From an uncultured Dysosmobacter sp. (GTDB lineage: Bacteria > Bacillota > Clostridia > Oscillospirales > Oscillospiraceae), in NCBI RefSeq assembly GCF_947631635.1, contig NZ_CANRMB010000005.1, forward strand, positions 62,001 to 126,000: a stretch of DNA of 64,000 nt, given 5' to 3'. Shown here piece by piece: positions 26,381 to 35,561 of this stretch; position 1 is the stretch's first letter, and every line of letters starts with the position of its first letter. A model generated the notes under the pieces. It ran no database searches. It saw only the letters and a list, made by a program, of their open reading frames with translations, and had not been told where the DNA came from. A program made the translations under genes and the position numbers.

Positions 26381-28186
26381 ATGGCAAGAGGAAAACTTTT
26401 TGAAAGCTGGTCATTTAAGCTGTCTATTCCCGCACCCTTTGATGATCCCAAGTACAGTGGAGCTCAGAATCATGGCCAATCCCAGTATAACTATGCTGGA
26501 TCGGTCCAGAAAGCAACCCTGCACGCACCGACCATGCGTGCGCTGCTGGCTTATGCCAAGCTGGCCAATGCGGCGGAAGCTGGTACTTACACCGAGGATT
26601 TGGGTGTCGTAGGACATCAGGGCAGTAGCTATCGCATTGCGGAGTATTGCTCTGCGAATAAAAGGGACTGTGTTGTGTTCTCTACGAGCACTGGCAAATT
26701 CATTGCTGGACAGTTCGAGAATGGCGATCCCACGCCGAAGGCATACACGGTCGGGGCTGGTCAAGCTTCCGGCTCTGCGTTGCTCTTCTGCCTGATGCCG
26801 GTCTTTGAGACTGACACTGAATTCCAACATGAGTTTGAGGAGTTCAGGGAAGCCATGAAGAATAACTGGCCGGATATGGACAGCGCCTTCGAGAACGCAC
26901 TGCGCCTATGCGACAACATCTATCGCCGCGTGGAGAACGCCAATTCTCTGAATATGGCGGGCGTCAAGATTTCTGTTCCGACAACGGGCAATATCACAAG
27001 CTTGTCCCAGTTGGCTATCGACAGCGGAAGCTATGCGCCGACCGGAGCGGTCTATGGTGAGTTCACCATTCTGACGCCGGGTGCCGGCTTCTCTTCCGCA
27101 GCGACCGTTTATAACCATGCTGACTTCGTTGGGAAATACACGCTGAGCCAGCGCACGCTGACCAGCCGCGAAGAGAACATGGTTCCAAAGCTGCCTGACT
27201 GGTACATCATTCCACGCGAGGTAGTAAGGGTCTGCGAGCACGCCAAGCTGACAACGCCGACCAGCCAACCCATGCGGAACTTCCTGTTTCGCGGTGAGGC
27301 GGGCACCGGAAAGACCATGGGTGCCCAGGCGATAGCGGCAGGTCTGCATCTGCCCTACACTTTGATGACTTGCAGCGCCAACACGGAAATCTCGGATCTG
27401 ATCGGCCAATTCATTCCCGACAGCGGCTCTGATACCGGCGTCAACAGCAATCTCGGCGAGCTGCCGAAAATCTCCGACATCATTATGCACCCACCGTCTG
27501 TCTATCAGGCGCTGACCGGCGTGTATGACGATGATAAAACGGAAGACGATGTGCTGGAGAAGCTGATTGAGATCGCAGTCGGCAGGTTGGCTGTCAAGGA
27601 GGAGAAACACGGTCAGCGCATTCGCTATGTGGATACGCCGCTGATTGAGGCAATTCGCTACGGATATGTTTGTGAGCTTCAGGAGCCTTCCTGCATCGCA
27701 AACCCTGGCGTTCTGGTAGGCCTCAACTCCCTGTTGGATAACTGCCAGACAATCACGCTGCCCACCGGTGAGCGTGTGAAACGGCATCCGGATACGGTCA
27801 TTGTCGTGACCACCAACTCGGATTATGCAGGCTGCAAAGATGTTAACCAAAGCGTGATTTCGCGTATGGATCTGATCTACGACATCGGCGCTCCTGACCT
27901 TGCCACCATGGTGAAGCGGGTGATGAATGTTACCGGCTGCACCGATGAGCAGGAGGTTACGAAGATGGCAGGTGTCGTGAGGGATATGGCAGAACGCTGC
28001 CGGCAGACCATGATAACGGATGGCAGCTGCGGAATGCGGGAACTGAAGGCGTGGGTTTTGTCCACGATGATCACCAAAGACCCCTACGAGTCCGCCTTAA
28101 CCACCGTCATCGCTTCGGCCTCTGCTGACCCTGATAACCGCGCTGATCTGATCTCCACCTGCTTGGAAAAGCAATTTGTGAGGTAA
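26381..28186 (+). CDS. MoxR-type AAA+ ATPase
   Basis: A 601-residue ATPase. The first about 270 residues are an unknown N-terminal region. The AAA+ core has Walker A GEAGTGKT at 305-312, a Walker B-like segment YGYVCELQEP (with E in place of the usual D), and a sensor 1-like VVTTNSDYAG followed by SVISRMDL. This pattern is that of AAA_5/MoxR proteins, which remodel or load metal into VWA-domain partners. AAGGAG precedes the ATG. The VWA partner lies two genes downstream in the same operon. The long N-terminal extension is unusual for MoxR, whose members are near 320 residues. Confidence 0.9.
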   Translation: MARGKLFESWSFKLSIPAPFDDPKYSGAQNHGQSQYNYAGSVQKATLHAPTMRALLAYAKLANAAEAGTYTEDLGVVGHQGSSYRIAEYCSANKRDCVVFSTSTGKFIAGQFENGDPTPKAYTVGAGQASGSALLFCLMPVFETDTEFQHEFEEFREAMKNNWPDMDSAFENALRLCDNIYRRVENANSLNMAGVKISVPTTGNITSLSQLAIDSGSYAPTGAVYGEFTILTPGAGFSSAATVYNHADFVGKYTLSQRTLTSREENMVPKLPDWYIIPREVVRVCEHAKLTTPTSQPMRNFLFRGEAGTGKTMGAQAIAAGLHLPYTLMTCSANTEISDLIGQFIPDSGSDTGVNSNLGELPKISDIIMHPPSVYQALTGVYDDDKTEDDVLEKLIEIAVGRLAVKEEKHGQRIRYVDTPLIEAIRYGYVCELQEPSCIANPGVLVGLNSLLDNCQTITLPTGERVKRHPDTVIVVTTNSDYAGCKDVNQSVISRMDLIYDIGAPDLATMVKRVMNVTGCTDEQEVTKMAGVVRDMAERCRQTMITDGSCGMRELKAWVLSTMITKDPYESALTTVIASASADPDNRADLISTCLEKQFVR

Positions 28187-28191
28187 TCGGC

Positions 28192-28773
28192 ATGAGGGAG
28201 CGTAAAGTTGGCGCAACCGACAGGGCTGCGCTGATTGCGGCATTGAAATCCTGTTATCCGGATGCACGAATCCGAGTCGGAATTGGCTCCAATGAGACTA
28301 TCAACTTTTTTGCCGGGTTAGCCAGTTACAGATCTGCGGATTATTCCGTGGAGGATACCCTGGCCGCCATCTGCGGCAGCGATTTGGATGTGTTCCCGGA
28401 CATGCCAGATTACCAGGACCGTATTGTGATCACACCCCAGCTGTATGTGTTGAAGGCGTCAATCAATGAAAACCAGGTCATGCCGGCCACGCCGGATAAA
28501 GACGGTTTCGAGCATTGCGCCTGCCGGACCAATCCACATTACGACATCTACTACCGTTTCGACCACAAGGGGAAACAATTGACCTTTGCATTGGGAACGA
28601 AGCGTAGGACAGTGATGGTGGAGGAAAACACTGGCTGGTCGTGGAAACTCACGAGGAGATCCGTTCTCTGCATGAACTCGGAAAAACTGGAGCGAGACTT
28701 TCAAGATGTGTTCTGGAACCCCATTGCCGTCCGGATCGGGCGGAAGGTTCTGTGCATCCAAACTGTAATTTGA
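28192..28773 (+). CDS. Hypothetical protein within MoxR-VWA operon
   Basis: A 193-residue soluble alpha/beta protein, only 5 nt after the ATPase gene with GAGGTAA as ribosome binding site. It has no recognised motif. An FEHCACRTNPHYD stretch contains two Cys and a His. Position between ATPase and VWA partner suggests an accessory of the same complex. Confidence 0.72.
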   Translation: MRERKVGATDRAALIAALKSCYPDARIRVGIGSNETINFFAGLASYRSADYSVEDTLAAICGSDLDVFPDMPDYQDRIVITPQLYVLKASINENQVMPATPDKDGFEHCACRTNPHYDIYYRFDHKGKQLTFALGTKRRTVMVEENTGWSWKLTRRSVLCMNSEKLERDFQDVFWNPIAVRIGRKVLCIQTVI

Positions 28774-28790
28774 GAAATGAGGTGTAGAAC

Positions 28791-29126
28791 ATGAAGAACG
28801 ACGGAACTAACTTTTTCAAGTATGCGGTGGCAGTGGCGGTAGCCTGTACGAAGGATGAACGGCCTAAAGGAGATGTTACCCCCGAAGAAGCTGCGGCATA
28901 TATCCGCAGCATTCTGGAGCTGATCTTCTGCTATTCGGGCATTGAATTCATGGTAAATCCCATGACCTATCCCAAGTGCAGCAAGATCCCTATCATCATC
29001 CGGTTGTTTGGCGTGGATGAAGCTCTGCTCTGGTACTACCCGCAGATGCCTGCCAGCGAACTGGCGGTTGAGCTGGAGAGCTTGCTTCAGGGAATGATGT
29101 CTGAAATTCTGTGTATGACCGCATAA
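28791..29126 (+). CDS. Hypothetical protein within MoxR-VWA operon
   Basis: A 111-residue, mostly helical protein with no signal peptide, starting MKNDGTNFFKYAVAVAVACT. A GAGGTG ribosome binding site precedes it, and the VWA gene starts 15 nt after its stop. No family is recognised. It is probably translated together with the ATPase and the VWA protein. Confidence 0.7.
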   Translation: MKNDGTNFFKYAVAVAVACTKDERPKGDVTPEEAAAYIRSILELIFCYSGIEFMVNPMTYPKCSKIPIIIRLFGVDEALLWYYPQMPASELAVELESLLQGMMSEILCMTA

Positions 29127-29141
29127 GGGGGATGTGAAGGA

Positions 29142-31307
29142 ATGAGAACATCCCACCTGACAATCCGTAAGCGTGTGCTGGAGGAGAAGAGCAAGATCAC
29201 AGACGAGGAGTTTTTCACCTCGAAAGAGTATTGCGCCTATCTGACAGACCTTACGGAGGCATCCACAAAAAAGTATGGCAGGCCCCTCAAGGTTATCGTT
29301 TATGCCGATCCGAATGATCCAACAGTAGCCTATATTGATCCAAGAGGCATTTTCATCAATGCCTGTAACCACATTACCTGGAGTATGCCGAGCAGATACC
29401 TGCGCTCCTTAAGCATCGAGGGTCTGAACGCCCATGAGAATGGCCATGACCTGTTCACGGACAATCGGATTGCGCGGGCATACTTCAACAAACTGCTTCT
29501 CGGCAAGTATTATCCCAAAAAGCCGACCGGACTTCGTGCAGATCATAAGGTCTATGCGAAAGAGATCCTGGAGGCAATGCTGGATGAGACGGATGAGGTG
29601 CCTAAGACAGTCATCGTCAGTACGGCAAAAGCACTCAGCAATATCCTTGAAGACGGTTATGTGGATGCCCGGAGCTCCTATGAGTTTCCGGGCACTCCCG
29701 CCCGTGGCATCGCACTGAATAATCTGCGGTTCGCAGAAACAGTCCCGGATATTGAGACGATGATCAACAAGAAGTTTTACGACCACAATATCGTGCTGAA
29801 TCTCCTGATCCAGTATGTCCGAGCCAGAGAGGTGAATAACCTGTCCGGCTATTCCGGAGAAATCCTTGATAAGTTCATGTCGTATATCCCGCTGGTGGAT
29901 TCCTGCATCTTTGATGAGGATGCTCGCGCCCGCTTTGAGGCAGTTAATCAGATCATGATTGATCTTTGGCCGATGATGCAGCGCTGTTTCGACGACCTGC
30001 GGGACAAGAAACAGCAGGCGCAGCAGAACCAACAACAGCAGTCGGCAGCCGCTGCCGGCTCCGGAAACGGTTCTGGGAGTAGCGGCGGCTCGTCAGATGA
30101 AGAGTCGAAAGACGCAGGTACAGAAGCGGTCAAGGAAGCTCTTGAAAGTCAGTTACCCAAAGCCCCTGTGAACTTCACTGGAAAAACAGGCGCAGTCCCA
30201 TCCAACGGTTCGTTTGTGCCGGATAAGGATCGGGAGGCGGCGCTGTTGGCGCAGATGGAACGGGTGCTGTCGGAGGAAACGGCGCGTATTGCCGCTCATA
30301 AGACCAACAGTATTGAGAGTGTCGGAGACGGCGGTGTGACGCAGGACGGCGAGTATGAGGGCTATGGATATGGCCATGCAGCGGAAGATATTGAGCGACT
30401 ACTGGAGCACATGGCGCAGGGGCGCGTCAATGAGGCGATGGAAGAGGAACTGTCTGAAGAACTCCAGCGTGAGGCAGACAGTATCCGATATGGGAATGCG
30501 CATCGGAACATTCATGTTACGGTACATCGCATGGCTCAGGTTGACCAGACCCTCGTTGACAGCTACTCAAGCGTGGCTCCGCAGCTGCTTCTGCTCTCCA
30601 AGCGGCTTCAGCGCAGTGTCAGCCCCATCCTGCGTGATAAACGCCAGGGCGGGAAGCAGACAGGCCTGTATGTCGGGAAACGGCTCAATCAGCACGCATT
30701 CCACCGGGATGACGGTCGTATCTTCTGCAATACCCGGCTTCCGACCGAACCGATCAATCTTGCCGTGGCTCTGCTCATTGATGAGTCGGGCAGCATGTGC
30801 GGCTCGGACAGAATCACGAGGGCCAGAGCGACAGCGATTGTCGTTCAGGACTTTTGTGAGAAGCTGGGCATCCCTATCATGATTACCGGCCATACAGCGA
30901 GCAACTCCCATGTGGAACTGTTTTCGTATGCGGAGTTCGACTCCGTGGATAAGAAGGACAGATACCGGCTGATGGATATGAGTGCCCGATGCTGTAATCG
31001 TGACGGTGCTGCGCTGCGGTTTGTAGCTGAGAAGCTGAGCAAGCAGCCGGCTGAAGTCAAGATGCTGTTCATCATTTGCGACGGCCAACCCAACGATACC
31101 GGGTATTCCGGTACTGAGGCGGAGGCGGATCTGAGAGGGATCAAGCTGGAGTACAGCAGGAAAGGCGTGCAGATTTTTGCAGCTGCTATTGGCGATGACC
31201 GTGACCGGATCGAGCGCATCTACGGCGCTGGCTTCCTGGATATTACGGATTTGAACCAGCTTCCTGTGATGCTGACCAACCTGATTTCCCGGCATCTGCC
31301 GTTATGA
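29142..31307 (+). CDS. VWA protein with HENGH motif, CobT-like
   Basis: A 721-residue protein. Residues about 60-230 contain HENGH at 98-102 and, about 70 residues later, NILEDGYVDARSS, a possible third ligand. This looks like the metallopeptidase-type domain of DUF2201/CobT-like proteins. A Gln/Ser/Gly-rich linker covers about 280-330. The C-terminal VWA domain has the metal-ion site DESGSM at 547-552. Such proteins pair with MoxR ATPases, and one is encoded 1 kb upstream. The pair could act as an ATP-driven chaperone or protease. What it does in a mobile element is not known to me. Confidence 0.88.
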   Translation: MRTSHLTIRKRVLEEKSKITDEEFFTSKEYCAYLTDLTEASTKKYGRPLKVIVYADPNDPTVAYIDPRGIFINACNHITWSMPSRYLRSLSIEGLNAHENGHDLFTDNRIARAYFNKLLLGKYYPKKPTGLRADHKVYAKEILEAMLDETDEVPKTVIVSTAKALSNILEDGYVDARSSYEFPGTPARGIALNNLRFAETVPDIETMINKKFYDHNIVLNLLIQYVRAREVNNLSGYSGEILDKFMSYIPLVDSCIFDEDARARFEAVNQIMIDLWPMMQRCFDDLRDKKQQAQQNQQQQSAAAAGSGNGSGSSGGSSDEESKDAGTEAVKEALESQLPKAPVNFTGKTGAVPSNGSFVPDKDREAALLAQMERVLSEETARIAAHKTNSIESVGDGGVTQDGEYEGYGYGHAAEDIERLLEHMAQGRVNEAMEEELSEELQREADSIRYGNAHRNIHVTVHRMAQVDQTLVDSYSSVAPQLLLLSKRLQRSVSPILRDKRQGGKQTGLYVGKRLNQHAFHRDDGRIFCNTRLPTEPINLAVALLIDESGSMCGSDRITRARATAIVVQDFCEKLGIPIMITGHTASNSHVELFSYAEFDSVDKKDRYRLMDMSARCCNRDGAALRFVAEKLSKQPAEVKMLFIICDGQPNDTGYSGTEAEADLRGIKLEYSRKGVQIFAAAIGDDRDRIERIYGAGFLDITDLNQLPVMLTNLISRHLPL

Positions 31308-31316
31308 GGTAACAAA

Positions 31317-31544
31317 ATGAAGAAGAGAGCAAAGGTAAAGATCCGCAGAGCCCAAAGGCGACCTGCAAAGTACTGTGATCCCGGCCTTTGTGATCATTGC
31401 ATGTATATCGGCGAGGGTGACTTTGTTTGTGACAGTCACCCTCGCTCTGCATTCGTGCTGGTCATAAGTGATTGGGAGCCTACAGAGGATTTTCTGCATT
31501 GCATGAGGAGAAAGCAGTGCGGTGCCGGAGGAATGAAGAAATGA
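31317..31544 (+). CDS. Small Cys-rich basic protein
   Basis: A 75-residue protein. A basic N-terminus (KKRAKVKIRRAQRR) is followed by CDPGLCDHCMYIGEGDFVC, a likely zinc-binding cluster. GAGGTAAC precedes the ATG. Its stop overlaps the ATG of the next gene by 4 nt. Function unknown. Confidence 0.72.
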   Translation: MKKRAKVKIRRAQRRPAKYCDPGLCDHCMYIGEGDFVCDSHPRSAFVLVISDWEPTEDFLHCMRRKQCGAGGMKK

Positions 31545-31978
31545 CATTGTATCTTTTGATTTTTCATCAGGACACGGATTCCGGATGTGGTTCGGAGGTA
31601 TGTTCCTTCCTGGACCTGGAGACCGCGCAGAACACTATGCGCAGCGTGTATGAGAAGACCCTTGAACTGTGGGGCTTTGATAAGAGCTGCCAGACGGAAG
31701 AGCATGAGTGCTACTGCCGGGATGATCAGGCAGTAATCCGTGATGATCCGAATTTCGTAACCTGGACAATCGAAACGCATCAACTTGATGTCGAAATCGC
31801 TGTCGAAGTCGAAGGCGGCCTTGTTCGGAACATCTATGCCAATGCTGATGTGAGTCCGGATGTGTATGACCTGGATGTATCTGCCTACCCCGATGAGGGC
31901 GAGCAGGAAGCAGCGGATATAAAAGCAAATGAGCTGAAGACACGAGTGAATCAACACGGCTGGCGCTCGGTCTGGTAA
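31541..31978 (+). CDS. Acidic hypothetical protein
   Basis: A 145-residue acidic protein. The ATG at 31541 overlaps the preceding stop (ATGA) and has GGAGGA upstream. It begins MTLYLLIFHQDTDSG and ends with a helix. It resembles small acidic mobile-element proteins, and an anti-restriction (DNA-mimic) role is conceivable, but the sequence gives no firm sign. Confidence 0.72.
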   Translation: MTLYLLIFHQDTDSGCGSEVCSFLDLETAQNTMRSVYEKTLELWGFDKSCQTEEHECYCRDDQAVIRDDPNFVTWTIETHQLDVEIAVEVEGGLVRNIYANADVSPDVYDLDVSAYPDEGEQEAADIKANELKTRVNQHGWRSVW

Positions 31979-32011
31979 AGCGAAACTACATGAATACTGG
32001 AGGAATGATTT

Positions 32012-32302
32012 GTGAAAGCAACTGGTATAGTCCGTAGAATTGATGACCTCGGAAGAATCGTGATCACGAAGGAGATCCGGCGCAAGCTCAATATCCGGGA
32101 AGGAGACCCGCTTGAGTTGTTCGTAGGTGAAGATTTCGTCGCCCTCAAGAGGTACAATCCCGCCAAATCTGTCAGGTCGTCTTTGAGCGCTCTGAACGAT
32201 GCGGTGATGGATGAGCCGCTTTTGAAGAACAAGGATGCCCTGATCGAGAAGATTCGGGAGATGTCCGAGCTGCTGGAGTCGTCTGGCGGAGGTGCTGAAT
32301 GA
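32012..32302 (+). CDS. AbrB/SpoVT-family transcriptional regulator
   Basis: A 96-residue regulator starting at GTG behind GGAGGAA. Residues 1-48 are the SpoVT-AbrB swapped-hairpin DNA-binding domain (GIVRRIDDLGRIVITKEIRR, then REGDPLELF). The C-terminal helix is likely to mediate oligomers. AbrB-type proteins act as transition-state repressors in Bacillota. Its stop overlaps the next start (ATGA). It may control this operon. Confidence 0.93.
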   Translation: MKATGIVRRIDDLGRIVITKEIRRKLNIREGDPLELFVGEDFVALKRYNPAKSVRSSLSALNDAVMDEPLLKNKDALIEKIREMSELLESSGGGAE

Positions 32303-33024
32303 GAATTTGGCATGATCGCAGCTATATCACCAGAGATGACCAGGAGATGATCTCGCTGGGTTACGCTGCGGAGGACTTCTACTCTCTCCGCCTCAGCTTC
32401 GTTTACTCGGAGGATGAGTGTGCAAGAAACCGCAAGCTGGCTATGGCCAGTGAGGACAACACCCGCATCCGTGCCGCGCAGATGCGCAGCGACGAGATTG
32501 AAAGCGTCGTTGAGGCAATTGCCGGCCAATGCGCGTGCTGCCAGTACCGGTCAGACAAGAAGTATCCCTTTGACAGCGATTCCTGGGATTTGTTCTTCTG
32601 GTGCAACAGCTTCCTCAACACCCTGCCGGGTGTGGGCGGTTGCAGACGGGATTACTCCTATGTGACCCTGACATTCAATAGTCGTCATACTCCGGAGCGG
32701 CGGAAAGAGATCTGCGAGATGGTGCTGAACCTGATCCGCACGCAGTTTTCTGCGCATCCGCATCTGGATGTTGCGGTCCAATACTGCACCCGTGTGGATC
32801 AAGCACGGATAGATCGTGAGGTATCTGAAGCTGAGTCGCGTGTGCTTTACAAACCCTGCTCCTATCATCTGATGGAAGGCAGGATCATTAAGCATGACGG
32901 AGATTTCTTCTTCCTCAAGAAGCGCTGCCGGAAGTACGGGTATCGTTTGAGTGGTTACGAACTGCTCCGCATCGCCTGGAGCATGGGAATTGAAACAGCC
33001 AGGAAGGCGGTGCCCTATGCTTGA
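32299..33024 (+). CDS. Hypothetical protein
   Basis: A 241-residue protein overlapping the AbrB gene by 4 nt. A CACCQY cluster lies near residue 76, and FFWCNSFLNTLPGVGGCRRD follows. Much of the protein is charged helix. No family is recognised and no export signal is seen. Confidence 0.72.
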   Translation: MRIWHDRSYITRDDQEMISLGYAAEDFYSLRLSFVYSEDECARNRKLAMASEDNTRIRAAQMRSDEIESVVEAIAGQCACCQYRSDKKYPFDSDSWDLFFWCNSFLNTLPGVGGCRRDYSYVTLTFNSRHTPERRKEICEMVLNLIRTQFSAHPHLDVAVQYCTRVDQARIDREVSEAESRVLYKPCSYHLMEGRIIKHDGDFFFLKKRCRKYGYRLSGYELLRIAWSMGIETARKAVPYA

Positions 33025-33214
33025 TGAGAGACAAATGCCGCCAATGAACTGGATGATGCAGAAGTTGTATCCCCATGTGGGGCATCACATCGTATGCGTG
33101 ACTTATGGCGATCCTGACGATCCCCATGATGTCTGTATTGAATGTGAGAGCTGCGGCTGTGTCCTGGTTTCTGGCGAAGATTTTGACGGCGACGATGAGA
33201 ATGAGGGGGAATGA
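33017..33214 (+). CDS. Small protein with acidic tail
   Basis: A 65-residue protein. The ATG at 33017 lies within the end of the previous gene (8-nt overlap) with AAGGCGG upstream. A middle segment CIECESCGCVL looks like a zinc ribbon half, and the last 12 residues are almost all acidic. Confidence 0.65.
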   Translation: MLDERQMPPMNWMMQKLYPHVGHHIVCVTYGDPDDPHDVCIECESCGCVLVSGEDFDGDDENEGE

Positions 33215-33217
33215 ATT

Positions 33218-33625
33218 ATGCGAGATGTAAATGAAAAGCGGTATCTCAGTGTCTCGGATGTCATGGAACCGGCAGTCAAGTTGGCAAGAACCGATCCTCG
33301 CTTTGCTGAGGCGGAAAAGAATTGTCCGCTGGACTATGACCTGCTTTGCAGCTCGGTGAAGTACGACAAGCTGTACTGCTGCGATTTCGATGTCATTGGC
33401 GATGTGGTCTACGGGTCCAGTGAGGGCATTTATGGGGATATCTACCTCTACGGGAGCTGGAATAAGGACATGAAGGACGATCCGTTCCGCTCCCGGATGC
33501 GAGTGTACTCGCTGAAGACCCTGGAAGCATCGAAGGAAGCGTATATCGGCATGGGTATGCTGGTGACGCTGATCTGCTACTATGCCAATGAATTCATTAG
33601 GACCCACCTGGATCGGTTTGATTGA
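33218..33625 (+). CDS. Hypothetical protein
   Basis: A 135-residue alpha/beta protein beginning MRDVNEKRYLSVSDVMEPAV, with two closely spaced Cys (LYCCDF). It starts 3 nt after the previous stop, with GAGGGGGA upstream. Function unknown. Confidence 0.7.
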   Translation: MRDVNEKRYLSVSDVMEPAVKLARTDPRFAEAEKNCPLDYDLLCSSVKYDKLYCCDFDVIGDVVYGSSEGIYGDIYLYGSWNKDMKDDPFRSRMRVYSLKTLEASKEAYIGMGMLVTLICYYANEFIRTHLDRFD

Positions 33626-33634
33626 GGTGTGGCC

Positions 33635-33814
33635 ATGACGAATGAAATGCTGACACCGGAAGACATTTCTCAGTTCCGGGCACTGTTTTCCAAGTACTGC
33701 CGTGGCGAGATCAACGCAAATCGCTGTGAGGCAGATAGCTGTGATTACTGTCCGGTCAACCGGGCGTATGAAGAGATCTTCGATTCGCTCGAAGATAGTG
33801 ACGAGGAGGATTGA
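33635..33814 (+). CDS. Small acidic Cys-containing protein
   Basis: A 59-residue protein. The ATG at 33635 is chosen over GTG 33629 because GAGGTG then has normal spacing. CEADSCDYCPVN is a compact Cys cluster, and the C-terminus is Glu/Asp-rich. Function unknown. Confidence 0.65.
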   Translation: MTNEMLTPEDISQFRALFSKYCRGEINANRCEADSCDYCPVNRAYEEIFDSLEDSDEED

Positions 33815-33815
33815 A

Positions 33816-34301
33816 ATGCACGGTTACATTTATGAGCTTTCCAGCGAGCCAATCCCGGAAGAGGAGCGGTACTCCAACACGGATCTTCCTGATTGGTTTC
33901 ATGGTTCCATTTCAGATGGAACCTCTGATATCAACGCGGAAGAGCGAGTAAGCGCCATCGAATCCCTGCTGGGAACGCTCGCAGGAAACTGCACCTATGA
34001 AGATGGAAAACTCCAATTCACCGACAATGTGAAGGAGCGCTACTTCAGAGGGAGCTTCGCGAAATTCAAGGAGGCGGCAGCTTTGCTGTCGGCGGCCTCC
34101 TATGAAGTGTTCTCCGGTCAGGAGAAGTCCACGGAATTTGCCAAGGCCATGGTGACCATCAGGTTTGCCTATGAGGATAAGTTCGATCATTATATCTACC
34201 TCAAAGATAATGATGAACTCGTCCCTTTGGACGCCTGGGTTCGGGACCTCGATCCGAAGGACAGCTTCTTTATCGGCGGCATTATTGATTATCACTGGTA
34301 A
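33816..34301 (+). CDS. Hypothetical protein
   Basis: A 161-residue soluble protein. The start at 33816 has GAGGAGG upstream and overlaps nothing. The sequence is alpha/beta with an acidic N-terminal third. It belongs to the same closely packed run of small genes. There is no recognised motif. Confidence 0.72.
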   Translation: MHGYIYELSSEPIPEEERYSNTDLPDWFHGSISDGTSDINAEERVSAIESLLGTLAGNCTYEDGKLQFTDNVKERYFRGSFAKFKEAAALLSAASYEVFSGQEKSTEFAKAMVTIRFAYEDKFDHYIYLKDNDELVPLDAWVRDLDPKDSFFIGGIIDYHW

Positions 34302-34331
34302 AATTCTTTTTTGAAAGGTGGACGACACACA

Positions 34332-34994
34332 ATGGAAGAAATGCGTATTCAGAAGCAGATTTCAATCTACATGACCAATAAGAAGCTCTGCGAATTCAAC
34401 GACAAGCTGAAGCTTGCGCCTGTTGACTACTACGCGCATCTGCACGCTCAGGGCGAGAAGCAGGGCGATGGTAGCCGGCAGAGGTCCTGTATCGGCGTGG
34501 TGCTTCAGGACTACTCCAAAGGCACCGGCAACAACACGATTCGTGTGACGGCCAATCTGTCTCCCGAGTTCTTTGCGTATGCACTCAGCCGTGTATCCAT
34601 CGGCGTCGAGCAATTCGATTTCAGTGAGGAGAAGATTTTCGGGGAGCCGGATGCCAAGGGCCTGTCCATGGTCACGAAAGTGACGGTTAAACGGGCAGCC
34701 TTTGACTCAAATGGGAATCCGAGAAACTATCCCTGGTTCATTCAGGTTGAAAATGGGAAGGCAGTGAAGGAGAAGACAGCACTTGGTGGCGTCCATATGA
34801 AGAAGGGCAGCTACCAGAAGGGTCAGACAGTCTTCCTGAACATCAACGATTATGACTTCTTCCGGCTCATGCAGCAGACCAGTCGATACATTGAGACTTG
34901 GGAGCTGACCTATGGCCCGAAGCTGATCCGTGAAGCGCAGCAGATTATTGCAGCGCAGCAGAGAGCTGCCGCTGATGAAGACCTGCCCGCCTGA
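34332..34994 (+). CDS. Hypothetical protein with SSB-like acidic tip
   Basis: A 220-residue protein. The ATG at 34332 has AAAGGTGG upstream. Several beta strands (RSCIGVVLQDYSKG, TIRVTANLSPEFF) and a later helix are followed by a Gln/Ala-rich helix and the end ADEDLPA. This tip resembles the DDLPV tail of the SSB encoded at 25044. The protein could be an OB-fold or nucleic-acid-related protein that uses the same partners, but this rests on the tail only. A strong terminator lies 40 nt downstream. Confidence 0.72.
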   Translation: MEEMRIQKQISIYMTNKKLCEFNDKLKLAPVDYYAHLHAQGEKQGDGSRQRSCIGVVLQDYSKGTGNNTIRVTANLSPEFFAYALSRVSIGVEQFDFSEEKIFGEPDAKGLSMVTKVTVKRAAFDSNGNPRNYPWFIQVENGKAVKEKTALGGVHMKKGSYQKGQTVFLNINDYDFFRLMQQTSRYIETWELTYGPKLIREAQQIIAAQQRAAADEDLPA

Positions 34995-35033
34995 GCGGTT
35001 CGGACACTAAGAGTTAACTGAATAATTGATTTT

Positions 35034-35077
35034 GAGGGAGCGATGTCATTCATAGCGGCATCGCTCCCTCTCTTTTT
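35034..35077 (+). terminator. Rho-independent terminator
   Basis: A perfect 12-bp stem (35034-35045 with 35059-35070) followed by TCTTTTT. It splits the long operon ahead of the last three genes. Confidence 0.85.
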
Positions 35078-35087
35078 GGAGGTATGA

Positions 35088-35561
35088 ATGATGATCACTG
35101 GCAATAAGGAACTGGATAACATCATGGAAATTGCTGAGGCTGTCTTCGCCTGCCCTGAAGCTGGCAAGTACAACAAAGCGGTGGAAGAAGCCAAGTATGA
35201 GGCAATCCAGAAGACGCTGAAGACGATGCAGTACTACCGGGAGCATGGCTTCATGAGCAATTTGGTCCACACCATCTTCAGCAAGAAGATGGACATGATC
35301 AAGAACGCGAACACGGTCAAGGATCTGAAAGAGATTGAAAAAGGCTCCCTTCCCCATTTCAATGGCAATAGCTTCATGACCGGGCCATACCACATTCCGG
35401 AAGAAGAGATGATCCTGTGGTCGCTGACATCGCTCAAGGGGCCTTTGATCCCCCAAGGGCTAAAGCGGTACATGGACTTGTTCAAACAGGTCTTTGGTGT
35501 TGACCCGAATACCTGCACAGATGAAGAGCTCCGGCGTATCCACTTGGGGGAGGCGTCATGA
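35088..35561 (+). CDS. Hypothetical helical protein
   Basis: A 157-residue helical protein behind GGAGG; an in-frame second ATG follows at 35091. It begins MMITGNKELDNIMEIAEAVF. No family is recognised. Its stop overlaps the start of the next gene (ATGATG). Confidence 0.7.
   Translation: MMITGNKELDNIMEIAEAVFACPEAGKYNKAVEEAKYEAIQKTLKTMQYYREHGFMSNLVHTIFSKKMDMIKNANTVKDLKEIEKGSLPHFNGNSFMTGPYHIPEEEMILWSLTSLKGPLIPQGLKRYMDLFKQVFGVDPNTCTDEELRRIHLGEAS

Noticed and set aside
26906-27850. Antisense open frame of 314 residues opposite the MoxR ATPase
   Set aside because: Shadow of a gene with clear Walker motifs.
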